Source: Negativicutes bacterium
GTDB taxonomy: Bacteria > Bacillota > Negativicutes > Anaeromusales > Anaeromusaceae
Assembly: GCA_009929485.1 (NCBI GenBank)
Contig: SAAJ01000019.1
Location: 1 to 56,041 of the forward strand
Length of the DNA stretch: 56,041 nucleotides
Direction of reading: 5' to 3'
Shown here: one piece after another, positions 28,149-36,019 of the stretch
Position numbering within the stretch: the stretch's first letter is position 1
Layout of the letters: each line of letters opens with the position of its first letter
Notes under the pieces: model-generated
What the model saw: the letters and a program-made list of their open reading frames with translations, nothing else
Database searches by the model: none
Told to the model about the DNA's origin: nothing
Program-made: the position numbers and the translations under genes

Positions 28149-28298
28149 TTATCCACACTTATCCACACACTTATCCACATTTTCAACAAAACGGTGGATA
28201 AGTCCCGTCTCAAAATGTTGAAAAGTCGGCTGAGCCCCCTGTTTTACACACTTTCATTGTGGATAAACCTGTGGATTTGTGCATTTCTCTGTGGATGA
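28149..28298. promoter_or_regulatory. DnaA-box cluster
   Basis: Perfect TTATCCACA boxes at 28149-28157, 28159-28167 and 28171-28179; a perfect inverse box (TGTGGATAA) at 28258-28266; one-mismatch inverse boxes at 28193-28201 (GGTGGATAA) and 28290-28298 (TGTGGATGA); a weaker one at 28270-28278. Seven sites in 150 bases, three plus-oriented then four minus-oriented, around a G/C-poor core. Such density is that of an origin or a DnaA-titrating/regulatory locus. Neither dnaA nor dnaN is in the window. Confidence 0.8.
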
Positions 28299-28310
28299 AC
28301 ATTTTTTCTG

Positions 28311-28339
28311 TTGACATCCCCTTCTCGTCGTGCTAATAT
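28311..28339 (+). promoter_or_regulatory. Promoter of tRNA-Arg
   Basis: TTGACA (28311-28316), 17 bases, TAATAT (28334-28339): an almost perfect housekeeping promoter, with the start of the tRNA about 22 bases further on. Confidence 0.85.
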
Positions 28340-28361
28340 AAATCTCGTCCATTAAACACAT

Positions 28362-28438
28362 GACTCCGTAGCTCAGCTGGATAGAGCGTTTGACTACGAA
28401 TCAAAAGGCCGCAGGTTCGAATCCTGCCGGGGTCACCA
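28362..28438 (+). tRNA. tRNA-Arg (anticodon ACG)
   Basis: Complete cloverleaf of 77 bases with encoded CCA. Acceptor arm GACTCCG/CGGGGTC with one G-T pair; D arm GCTC...GAGC; anticodon stem TTTGA/TCAAA around loop CTACGAA giving anticodon ACG; T arm GCAGG-TTCGAAT-CCTGC; discriminator A. ACG would be read as inosine-CG after deamination. Confidence 0.97.
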
Positions 28439-28450
28439 TTGAAAATTAAT

Positions 28451-28476
28451 CCTCCGACTTTGTCGGAGGGTTTTTT
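28451..28476 (+). terminator. Terminator of tRNA-Arg
   Basis: Perfect eight-base stem CCTCCGAC/GTCGGAGG with a three-base loop, followed by a run of seven T, 12 bases after the tRNA. Confidence 0.93.
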
Positions 28477-28479
28477 TAT

Positions 28480-28679
28480 GCTTGCGTAATTTTACCGCCT
28501 CACAGGCCGCCTCTATTTTTTCTCAGTTTTATCACCAGCAGCACAGGTCGGCCGCCTCTGAAAAACAGTTGTTGTTATTTTATTGTTTCTTGTTTTATGT
28601 AATCTAACAGCGGCCGCTCCGGACCAACCCGCAAAGGACCGCGCGCTCCCCCGAGATTATCACGAAATGAGTTGATTTC
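28480..28679 (+). other. Leader region upstream of nhaC
   Basis: About 200 bases without a gene. After a T-rich part (28565-28605, possible promoter) comes a GC-rich stretch with CGGCCG and two GGACC blocks (28605-28660). It may be a structured 5' leader, but I could not match it to a known riboswitch, including the Na+ and Li+ classes associated with antiporters. Confidence 0.3.
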
Positions 28680-29987
28680 ATGCATACAGGCTTTGTGTTC
28701 GGCCTCTTCTTTGTGGGTCTCCTCTTCAGCGTTCAGCAGCATATCCCGCTTCTTTATCCGCTTTTGCTGGGCCTGGCCGCCTTCACCGCTTTGGCGATGC
28801 GCCAGGGACATTCTTTACGGTCCTTAGGAAGTATGATGCTCGCAGGTTCACGCAAATCCTTGATTGTCATCAAAATCTTCGTGCTTATCGGCGTCATCAC
28901 CGCTGTTTGGCGCTCTGCCGGCACCATCTCCACCATTGTCTACTACGGTATCGCCTGGATGCCTGGTGATTACTTCCTCCCAGGCGCTTTTCTCCTTTGC
29001 TCGCTGGTTTCCTTTCTCCTAGGCACTTCCTTCGGCACCGCCGGCACTATCGGCGTCGTGCTTATGGTGCTGGCGCAGAGCGGACATATGGACGTCTCCA
29101 TGGCGGCCGGAGCCATCATCGCAGGGGCGTACTTTGGCGACCGTTCTTCGCCCATGTCCTCCAGCGCCAACTTAGTCGCCGTCCTTACCGGTACCAACCT
29201 TTACGATAACCTGAAAAACATGTTTCGCTCCGCTTGGATTCCTTTTTTCCTCTCCACGCTAGCCTACGTCTGGCTGTCCCAAAATCATCCGCTCCAATTT
29301 CAAGCGGACAGCATTTCTCAGGAAATCGCTGCTACTTTCAACCTATCCCCGTTTACGCTGCTGCCGGCTCTGGTCATTTTGATCCTAGGCGCTTGCCGCA
29401 CCGACGTTAAGCTGGCCATGGGGGTCAGCATCCTCCTTGGCGTCTTCCTCAGCCTCTGGGTGCAGCAAGTCTCCGCTATGCAGCTGTTCCACTACGTCAT
29501 TTGGGGCTACACTTCGGACCATACAGGTTTTTTTGCCGGCATCATCCAAGGGGGCGGACTTTTCTCCATGCTTAATGTCGCTTTGATCGTGCTTATCTCC
29601 TCCGCCTATGCCGGCATCTTCGCCGGTACAAACCTGCTGCAGAATTTCGAAAACGCTTTAATGAAGTTGAGCCAGCGTACCAGTCCGTTTGCCTCCTTGC
29701 TGCTCTCCAGCCTGGGAACCGCCGCTTTTAGCTGCAACCAAACATTAGCTATTTTGCTTACCTACCAATTGGCGCACAAAACCTACGCCAGTTGCCGCCT
29801 CAGCGCGTCTCGCCTGGCGCTGGATCTAGAAAACTCGGTCGTGCTCCTCTCTGTGGTCATTCCCTGGAACATCGCCGGTGCTGTACCGGCCGCCGCGTTG
29901 GGCGCAGACGCCTCCTTCATTCCCTATGCTTTTTACCTCTTCCTGGTTCCCTTGTGGTGGCTGTTAAAAACAAGAAATAAAGATTGA
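28680..29987 (+). CDS. NhaC-type Na+/H+ antiporter
   Basis: Membrane protein of 435 residues with about ten helices in the NhaC/ArsB-like ion transporter fold. Family stretches include SFLLGTSFGTAGTIGVVLM, AGAYFGDRSSPMSSSANLVA, the two helix-breaking repeats around SCNQTLAILLTYQLA, and LALDLENSVVLLSVVIPWN. It would exchange cytoplasmic Na+ or organic cations for protons, or malate/lactate couples in some members. The ribosome site is weak (GAG, eight bases). It stands alone between the tRNA terminator and a repeat cluster, whose first copy overlaps its stop codon. Confidence 0.85.
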   Translation: MHTGFVFGLFFVGLLFSVQQHIPLLYPLLLGLAAFTALAMRQGHSLRSLGSMMLAGSRKSLIVIKIFVLIGVITAVWRSAGTISTIVYYGIAWMPGDYFLPGAFLLCSLVSFLLGTSFGTAGTIGVVLMVLAQSGHMDVSMAAGAIIAGAYFGDRSSPMSSSANLVAVLTGTNLYDNLKNMFRSAWIPFFLSTLAYVWLSQNHPLQFQADSISQEIAATFNLSPFTLLPALVILILGACRTDVKLAMGVSILLGVFLSLWVQQVSAMQLFHYVIWGYTSDHTGFFAGIIQGGGLFSMLNVALIVLISSAYAGIFAGTNLLQNFENALMKLSQRTSPFASLLLSSLGTAAFSCNQTLAILLTYQLAHKTYASCRLSASRLALDLENSVVLLSVVIPWNIAGAVPAAALGADASFIPYAFYLFLVPLWWLLKTRNKD

Positions 29988-30377
29988 ACAGGAGAATCGG
30001 AGAACCAGAGGGTTCGAAGGAGGGCACGATATTTTTGAACAAGAGTAGAGTGAGTAGAGTGAGGGTTCGAAAAGTAGACGTCGGTTGCCATGCCTTCCAT
30101 GCTTTTCAGAGGAGACCGGCGATTATGCCATCCTTGGCATCGCCGGCATTAGGTACATCACGTACCGTCAAGCACATCACATACTGTCGCCGGTTCTCTT
30201 GTTCAATTCCCGCGGGGAGATTGCCGCGTCGCTGCACTCCTCGCAACGACATAATGAGCTAGCTAGACGGCGTCATTGCGAACGCAGTGAAGCAATCTCT
30301 TCGTGTGTTTTTAGAATAAAACCGTACCCCGTAACCCTCATTCGTACCCTCTCGCGACTCCCGCGACTCTTGTTCAA
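29984..30377. repeat. Composite repeat block between nhaC and the GGDEF gene
   Basis: Plus copies of the TTGAACAGGAG repeat at 29984-30016 and 30035-30070; a 24-base segment at 30077-30100 with GTCGGTTGCCATGCC that recurs at 41238-41261; a partial minus copy at 30192-30206; a GAGATTG...CAATCTC palindrome at 30217-30299; a minus copy at 30342-30377. It fills the 443-base gap 29988-30430. The TGA stop of nhaC overlaps the first repeat base pairs (GATTGAACAGG). Confidence 0.85.
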
Positions 30378-30430
30378 TCTCCGTGCTCTCACAAGACCGC
30401 TTAGCGGTCTTTTTTATATGAGAAGCCTGA

Positions 30431-32587
30431 TCATTCCACTTCCTGAGTCTGCTTTTCCTCGCCCAGCATTTTTTCCAAGAACACGTCCAGCAGCACCGGA
30501 TCAAACTGCAAGCCTCTGCCGCGGCGCAATTCCAGTTCCACTTGTTCGGCTTCCCGCGTTGCGCGGTAAACGCTAAAGTTCGTCATGGCGTCATACGCGT
30601 CAACAATGGCCACAATCCGGCTTTCCAGCGGAATCTCCTCGCCCTTGAGCCCCCGGGGATAGCCTTTGCCATTCCACCATTCATGATGCGTACGGATCAG
30701 CTCGGCAATGCTCTCCAGCTCGGGAATGACCAAGGCAATGCGATAACCGATTTCCGCATGACGCTGTATTTCTTGCCGCTCCGCTTCGGTCAGAGGCTCT
30801 TGTTTGGTCAACAACGGCTCCGGCAAGCCGATACGGCCAATCTCACGAAACTGCGCCAGCAAGATTACTTTTTCAACTTGTTCTTCTGTCAGGCCCATCT
30901 CCCGGGCCAGCTTTTCCGCCAACCTTTTTAGACGCTGCGAATGCCCGTTAGTTACAGACTCGTGAAGCTCAATCATTTTTAGCAACGCTTGAATGACTAC
31001 GCCCCGCGTGCTTTGCTTGCGGAAATTCTTCTGGCGATACATAGCATCGTCCGCTTCACGCAGTAAATTATGCAGCTCATCGCCGCCAGGCACGCAGCAT
31101 TCTTGATAGCGGCAGCCAAAGGAAATTTGCAGCGGCATCTGACCGCCATCCTGTTTTTGCGCTTCCGTTTGCAGCCGCTGGTACCAATTCCACAGGTCTT
31201 CTTCGCGGATGTCGATTAACAACGAAACAAATTCATCGCCGCCAGTCCGCACCGTAATGGCCGACTCCGGCAAAATTTTTCGGAACAAGTCAGCCGTCCG
31301 CCGCAAGAGCGCATCACCGGCTTCATGGCCCAAGGTATCATTGACAATCTTCAAGCCGTCCAAATCGCCGCAAATTATGCCAAACCCTTTCACGCCGCTT
31401 TGGGCGTATTCATTCAGTACAATCTCCAAAAACGTACGGTTATAGAGTCCCGTCAAAGCGTCATGCCAGCAATGGTATTGCATCTGTTCCTCTGCTTTTT
31501 GACGCTCTTTTAATTCTCCCTGCAGCGCTTGGTTCAGTTTGTCGATCTGATAGCGATCCTCTCGTAACCGTTCCAACATCTTTTCTATTTTTTCCGCAAT
31601 CTGAGCCAGCTCATCATTGCCGCCGCTAGGAAGTTTAAACTGTTTTTCACTTCCAACATTGCGAATATCCGCCAAAAAATCCCCCAGCCGCCTGAGCCGT
31701 CTGGTCAAGAGCACATCCAAGCCATACACAGAAACAAACAAAGACATGATTAACACCGCAAGGCTCAACAAAAAGAAATACTGATATTGATGATGCATCT
31801 CTTGGTATAAATGCCGCTCTATATCCAAACGCAGCACCATTCCATACTGACCGAAAATATCCTCCAGCGGCCAATACGCCCGAATTAGCCGTTCGTCTTT
31901 CTCCTCAAACCACGCGCCCGCTATCTGTCCATAACGCTCCTGCAGCGTCTTATCTTGCTCCAAAACCAGCGACGCTTGCAGCATCTGTGAAAATTCCTTC
32001 AGCAAATCCGCATCCACCGCTTGAAACATCACCAAATAACCAGCACTAGGCCCTCGTTTATCGCTGTGCAAAATTTGCTGCGCCGCAACTAACACCGGTC
32101 GCCCATTTAAGATGGCTAAGCCTTTAACGCTCTCTCCTCGGCGCAATTGTTCCTGTAGATCCGGAGAGGCCGCTAACCGCGTCTCCCAGTCTTCTTCAAA
32201 GCGCAGCCTCTCTTTTTCTTCCCAATCTCCCAGCAGCGAGCGGCTGTAGCGAATCTTATACGCTGGGTCTAAAAGCAGCATCCACTCTACGCGCAGATTG
32301 CTCATAGCGTCCTCGCTCAGGTTATCCCGCTCAAATTTCCGTTCCGACGGCTGCTGAGCGAACTCATACAACTCGTCCCACGGAGCCCAGTCCGCCACAG
32401 TTAGGGCCAGACGCTTTTCTTCCGCCGCCCATAAATGCTGGGTCCATTTCTCCTTATCCGCCGTCTGCCGCTCCTCCCAGCGTTCATATTCCGGCGCCCA
32501 TACCCAATAAGCCGCCATATACATGGCAGCAACAATTAACGCCCCCATAGCCAATTGAGAAAAGGCAATTTTTGTGCCAATGCGCAT
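30431..32587 (-). CDS. Membrane sensor with HAMP, GGDEF and degenerate HD-GYP domain
   Basis: Signalling protein of 718 residues. An N-terminal helix, a periplasmic CHASE4-like sensor (to about residue 265), a second helix and HAMP region are followed by a diguanylate cyclase domain with intact RTGGDEF (about residue 447). The C terminus is HD-GYP-like: HHEWWNGKGYPRGLKG is kept, but the metal-binding HD pair is replaced (AQFREIGRIG, about residue 578, where ALLHDIGKIG is expected). It probably makes c-di-GMP but may not degrade it. AGGTGAGAGT precedes the ATG. No partner gene is adjacent. Confidence 0.88.
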   Translation of the reverse strand: MRIGTKIAFSQLAMGALIVAAMYMAAYWVWAPEYERWEERQTADKEKWTQHLWAAEEKRLALTVADWAPWDELYEFAQQPSERKFERDNLSEDAMSNLRVEWMLLLDPAYKIRYSRSLLGDWEEKERLRFEEDWETRLAASPDLQEQLRRGESVKGLAILNGRPVLVAAQQILHSDKRGPSAGYLVMFQAVDADLLKEFSQMLQASLVLEQDKTLQERYGQIAGAWFEEKDERLIRAYWPLEDIFGQYGMVLRLDIERHLYQEMHHQYQYFFLLSLAVLIMSLFVSVYGLDVLLTRRLRRLGDFLADIRNVGSEKQFKLPSGGNDELAQIAEKIEKMLERLREDRYQIDKLNQALQGELKERQKAEEQMQYHCWHDALTGLYNRTFLEIVLNEYAQSGVKGFGIICGDLDGLKIVNDTLGHEAGDALLRRTADLFRKILPESAITVRTGGDEFVSLLIDIREEDLWNWYQRLQTEAQKQDGGQMPLQISFGCRYQECCVPGGDELHNLLREADDAMYRQKNFRKQSTRGVVIQALLKMIELHESVTNGHSQRLKRLAEKLAREMGLTEEQVEKVILLAQFREIGRIGLPEPLLTKQEPLTEAERQEIQRHAEIGYRIALVIPELESIAELIRTHHEWWNGKGYPRGLKGEEIPLESRIVAIVDAYDAMTNFSVYRATREAEQVELELRRGRGLQFDPVLLDVFLEKMLGEEKQTQEVE

Positions 32588-32812
32588 ACTCTCACCTACC
32601 TGCCTCAGTATCTTTTCGCCACTCGGCTAAGATCCCGTACCAGCCGGCGTTCTTCACAGTTTGCCGCTATCTTAAGCGCTTAGTAGAATTAAACGTTTTA
32701 TGAAAATTAGAAAATTATGTTCCTCTTATGAGAATACGATTTTTTTGGAATTTTCCTCCTGTTTTGCGTGTATTCACTGGAAATAAAAGTTATAAATCAA
32801 GAAAAAGAAAAA

Positions 32813-32891
32813 CACAGAGCAACCGGACCGCAAAGAGCAACAACGCTGGCTTTAAGCCCCTGCTGCCCTTTGGTCCCTCAGTTACTCTGTG
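32813..32891 (-). terminator. Long hairpin after cydB
   Basis: Nested inverted arms CACAGAG/CTCTGTG (32813-32819, 32885-32891), GGACC/GGTCC (32825-32829, 32872-32876) and GGCTT/AAGCC (32848-32858) share one centre. On the minus strand the stem is followed by TTTTTCTTTTTCTTG. It fits a large terminator for the cyd operon. The 357-base gap 32588-32944 contains no gene that I can support; 32600-32760 should hold the GGDEF gene promoter. Confidence 0.6.
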
Positions 32892-32944
32892 TCAATTTTG
32901 CATTCTATTTTCAGCTCTTGCCGAACTGCTTCGGCAGTAGTTCT

Positions 32945-33952
32945 TTAGTATTCCAAATGGTCATCCACTTTGACCCGCTTCCGGAACACCCAATACGTCC
33001 AAGCCTGATAAACCAGCACGATAGGCACCAAGGTCAGCGCCACAACGGTCATGATTTTCAGCGTATACGGCGTCGAAGCCGCCTTGGTAATGGTAATGCT
33101 CCACTCCGGGTTCAAGCTGGATACCATCAAGCGCGGGAAGAGCCCTCCAAAAAAGCCAGCTGTCGTAAAAACGATAGCCAAAGAGCTCATTACGAAGGCC
33201 CAGCCAAAGCGGCTGCGCAGCGTCAGAGCATAGGAAGTCACAAAGGTAAGCACCGCCAAAATCAGCCCGCCCGCTCCAATGGAGCTGCGGAACAAATCGG
33301 TGTTGGCGTAGGTCATGCCGACGCAAGCCAAATATACCACCGCCGCCAACAAGCCGCTCTTCAGCGCTGCGCCGCGGGCGCGCGCAATCATCTCGCCATC
33401 GGTTTTCAGCGTCAAAAACAGCGCGCCATGGTAAAGGAAAACCAGCAGGAATGCCGCGCCGCCTACCAGTGTATAGGGGCTGAGAAGATCAAAGAAAGTG
33501 CCTACATACTGCATTTTCGCATTTAACGGCACGCCTTGGATCAAATTGGTCACCGCTACGCCCCAGAGCAATGCCGGAATGGCGCTGCCGCAGAAAATAG
33601 CCCAATCCCAAGTCGCACGCCAAGCAGGCCGCTCGTCCTTGCTGCGAAATTCAAACGCCACGCCGCGGGCGATGAGCGCCATGAGCATCAGAAAAAGAGC
33701 CATATAAAAGCCGCTGAACAAGGTAGCGTACATATGGGGAAACGCCGCAAACATCGCGCCGCCGGCGGTAATCATCCAGACCTCATTGCCATCCCAAACA
33801 GGACCAATGGTGTTGATAATCACGCGGCGTTCTGCGTCATTTTTACCCAAGAAGGGCAACAGCATGCCCACGCCGTAATCAAATCCTTCCAGAAAGAAGA
33901 AGCCAGTGAAAAGCACCGCCACCAGAATGAACCAAAGAGTTGTCAGTTCCAT
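32945..33952 (-). CDS. Cytochrome bd quinol oxidase subunit II
   Basis: Membrane subunit of 335 residues with eight to nine helices. CydB signatures: LEGFDYGVGMLLPFLGKND at the N terminus, GPVWDGNEVWMITAGGAMFAAFP, and PYTLVGGAAFLLVFLYHGA. With CydA it forms the bd oxidase that reduces oxygen to water with quinol. In an anaerobe its role is probably oxygen or peroxide defence. The start overlaps the cydA end by ten bases; the long hairpin beyond the stop probably ends the transcript. Confidence 0.95.
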   Translation of the reverse strand: MELTTLWFILVAVLFTGFFFLEGFDYGVGMLLPFLGKNDAERRVIINTIGPVWDGNEVWMITAGGAMFAAFPHMYATLFSGFYMALFLMLMALIARGVAFEFRSKDERPAWRATWDWAIFCGSAIPALLWGVAVTNLIQGVPLNAKMQYVGTFFDLLSPYTLVGGAAFLLVFLYHGALFLTLKTDGEMIARARGAALKSGLLAAVVYLACVGMTYANTDLFRSSIGAGGLILAVLTFVTSYALTLRSRFGWAFVMSSLAIVFTTAGFFGGLFPRLMVSSLNPEWSITITKAASTPYTLKIMTVVALTLVPIVLVYQAWTYWVFRKRVKVDDHLEY

Positions 33953-35310
33953 ACCGTCGCCTCCTCTGTCCGCCCTTCTTCATCGGGGCCTTTTTTGATG
34001 AATTTAAAGACCAGATAGACTGCCGCAGCCGCTAAGAGGCCGTAAATCACCGTAAAGCCAAACAAGGACAACCAGATTTCCGTAGAGGTCACATTCGTAG
34101 ACACGCCGTCAGCCACTTTCTGCAAACCGATAACAAGCCACGGCTGCCGGCCCGCTTCCGCTACAAACCAGCCGCAGGAATTCGCTACATACGGCAACAG
34201 CATGCCTAGCATCGCTAGTTTCAAATACAGCCGCGACGATTCCAGCGCCTCTTTGCGATACAGCCATAAGCCCAGCGCGCCCAGCGCCATCATAGCTACG
34301 CCGGCGCCGGCCATAAAACGAAAGGCAAAGAAGAGCGGCGTAACCTGAGGAATGTAGTTGCCAGGTCCATATTTTTGCTCGGCTTCGCGCTGTAAATCTT
34401 TAATGCCTTTGACTTCCCCTTGGAACGAGTCGTACGCCAGCAGCGTCAACATGCCGGGCACGCCGATTTCCATGGTATTGCGTTGATTTTTCTCATCCGG
34501 AATCACCGCAATCGCGAACGGCGCCGGATCCGCGGACTCCCAAAGAGCTTCCACCGCCGCCAGCTTCATGGGCTGTACTTGCCCCATATACTGCGTCTGC
34601 ACATGCCCGGTGCCCATAACCGCCAGAGAGCCTGCTAAAAGCACCGCCGTCCCCAGCTTGAAAGAGGGCCGGAAAATTTCCAGGTGCCGGTTGCGCAGCA
34701 AATACCAGGCGCTCACCGCTACCAAGAATGCGCCGCCCGTAGTCAAACCGGACAGCACCGTATGGGGAAACTGTTTCCATACATAGGGATTCATCAACAA
34801 CGCCCCGAAATCGACCATTTCCGCCCGTCCATTCTGCAGGGCATAGCCGACAGGATGCTGCATAAACGAGTTAGCAACCAGAATCCAGAAGGCCGACAGA
34901 TTGCTCGCAAAAGCCACTAAGGTAATACAAATCGCATGCACCTTCGGCGATAGGCGGTCCCAGCCAAAAATCCACAAGCCTAAAAACGTGGATTCCACAA
35001 AGAAGGCGGATAAGGCCTCCATCGCCAAGGGCGCGCCAAAAATATCACCCATAAAACGCGAGTATTCCGCCCAGTTCATCCCGAAGTGGAACTCCTGCAC
35101 AATACCCGTCACCACGCCAACGGAAAAATTGACCAAAAATAGCTTACCCCAAAACTTCGTCATCCGCTTGTACTCGCTGCGTCCTGTGCGCACCCACTGC
35201 CATTCCATCCAGGCCAGCAGCACCGACAAGCCCAAGGTTAGCGGTACAAATAAAAAATGATACGTAGAAGTAATGCCGAACTGCCATCTTGCTAATAAAA
35301 CCTCAATCAT
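33943..35310 (-). CDS. Cytochrome bd quinol oxidase subunit I
   Basis: Haem-bearing subunit of 455 residues, the short Q-loop form. His18 in ITSTYHFLFVP and the His in QFPHTVLSG (about residue 185) are haem ligands; a Met close to the C terminus of the membrane part should be the third. The GRQPW signature is present (AEAGRQPWLVIG). It oxidises quinol at the periplasmic side. The ATG overlaps the stop of the Rrf2 gene (ATGA), with AGGAGGATGAGTC as ribosome site, so regulator, cydA and cydB form a single operon. Confidence 0.95.
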   Translation of the reverse strand: MIEVLLARWQFGITSTYHFLFVPLTLGLSVLLAWMEWQWVRTGRSEYKRMTKFWGKLFLVNFSVGVVTGIVQEFHFGMNWAEYSRFMGDIFGAPLAMEALSAFFVESTFLGLWIFGWDRLSPKVHAICITLVAFASNLSAFWILVANSFMQHPVGYALQNGRAEMVDFGALLMNPYVWKQFPHTVLSGLTTGGAFLVAVSAWYLLRNRHLEIFRPSFKLGTAVLLAGSLAVMGTGHVQTQYMGQVQPMKLAAVEALWESADPAPFAIAVIPDEKNQRNTMEIGVPGMLTLLAYDSFQGEVKGIKDLQREAEQKYGPGNYIPQVTPLFFAFRFMAGAGVAMMALGALGLWLYRKEALESSRLYLKLAMLGMLLPYVANSCGWFVAEAGRQPWLVIGLQKVADGVSTNVTSTEIWLSLFGFTVIYGLLAAAAVYLVFKFIKKGPDEEGRTEEATVWN

Positions 35311-35756
35311 GACTCATCCTCCTGCCTTTCTTTTTTTTGAAATTCCCTCCGTCGCGCCGCCAATGAAGCGAACTCAATTGCATGCAAGGAATCCAGCAAC
35401 GTTGCCTGCACCCCTTGGAGCGCTTCATGCACCGGACATACGCGACTACAGCCGATTTTACAGCCCTCCGCACTTACAAGGCAGCGAGAAAGCTCCACTG
35501 GCCCCTCCATAGCTTCTATTACCTGCAGAAGTGAAACCTCTTCCGGCTGTCGGTTCAAAACAAAACCGCCTTCCACGCCTCGATGAGAACGAACAATCCC
35601 AGCGCGATTCAAGAAGCGCATGACTTTGCGCAGAAACTGCACCGGCACTTGTTCCTGCTTGGCGATTTCCTGGCCGCTGACAATGGTTCCCGGCGGTTTT
35701 GCCGCCAAATGAAGCACAATGCGAAAGGCATAGTCCGTCGCCTGCGTAAAATGCAT
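35307..35756 (-). CDS. Rrf2 family regulator with four cysteines, first gene of the cyd operon
   Basis: Transcription factor of 149 residues. An N-terminal winged helix (MHFTQATDYAFRIVLHLA, then GQEIAKQEQVPVQFLRKVMRFLNRAGIV) is followed by the wing SHRGVEGGFVL. Cys92, Cys99, Cys103 and Cys107 lie where Rrf2 proteins such as IscR and NsrR bind an Fe-S cluster, so it probably senses oxygen, NO or redox state. AAAGGAGG precedes the ATG at 35756; an upstream TTG would place the ribosome site inside the gene. An 18-bp palindrome in its own leader is the likely operator. Confidence 0.9.
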   Translation of the reverse strand: MHFTQATDYAFRIVLHLAAKPPGTIVSGQEIAKQEQVPVQFLRKVMRFLNRAGIVRSHRGVEGGFVLNRQPEEVSLLQVIEAMEGPVELSRCLVSAEGCKIGCSRVCPVHEALQGVQATLLDSLHAIEFASLAARRREFQKKERQEDES

Positions 35757-35795
35757 GCTTTTTCCTCCTTTGCAGTGTATGTATTCTTTATTCAA

Positions 35796-35813
35796 TACCG
35801 TACCGGTACGGTA
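35796..35813. promoter_or_regulatory. Palindromic operator of the Rrf2-cydAB operon
   Basis: Perfect palindrome TACCGTACCGGTACGGTA, 18 bases, lying about +6 to +23 relative to the predicted transcription start. Binding there would block promoter clearance, consistent with a repressor role for the Rrf2 protein. Confidence 0.7.
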
Positions 35814-35825
35814 CTATTTACTTGT

Positions 35826-35854
35826 ATAGTATTCTCATTTTTTCTATTTGTCAA
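35826..35854 (-). promoter_or_regulatory. Promoter of the Rrf2-cydAB operon
   Basis: Minus strand: TTGACA (35854-35849), 17 bases, TACTAT (35831-35826). Transcription should start near 35819, giving a leader of about 63 bases. The rest of 35757-36019 has the short inverted repeat GTTTATagaATAAAC (35962-35976) upstream of the plus-strand sensor gene. Confidence 0.75.
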
Positions 35855-36019
35855 TCATCATTATTAAATAGCAGGGCCTGTTTTCTATTAGTCAGTCGCC
35901 ATCTTAAAAAAGCTTCTTATATTAGATTTGTATTCTTTATAAAATTTTAATTTCTTGCAAGGTTTATAGAATAAACATCGAATTATACTAGCATCACTCT
36001 AAAAAAAGAGGTGTTGACT

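Noticed and set aside
32728..32940. Small plus-strand gene after cydB
   Set aside because: It spans the long hairpin, has no ribosome site and no recognisable protein pattern.
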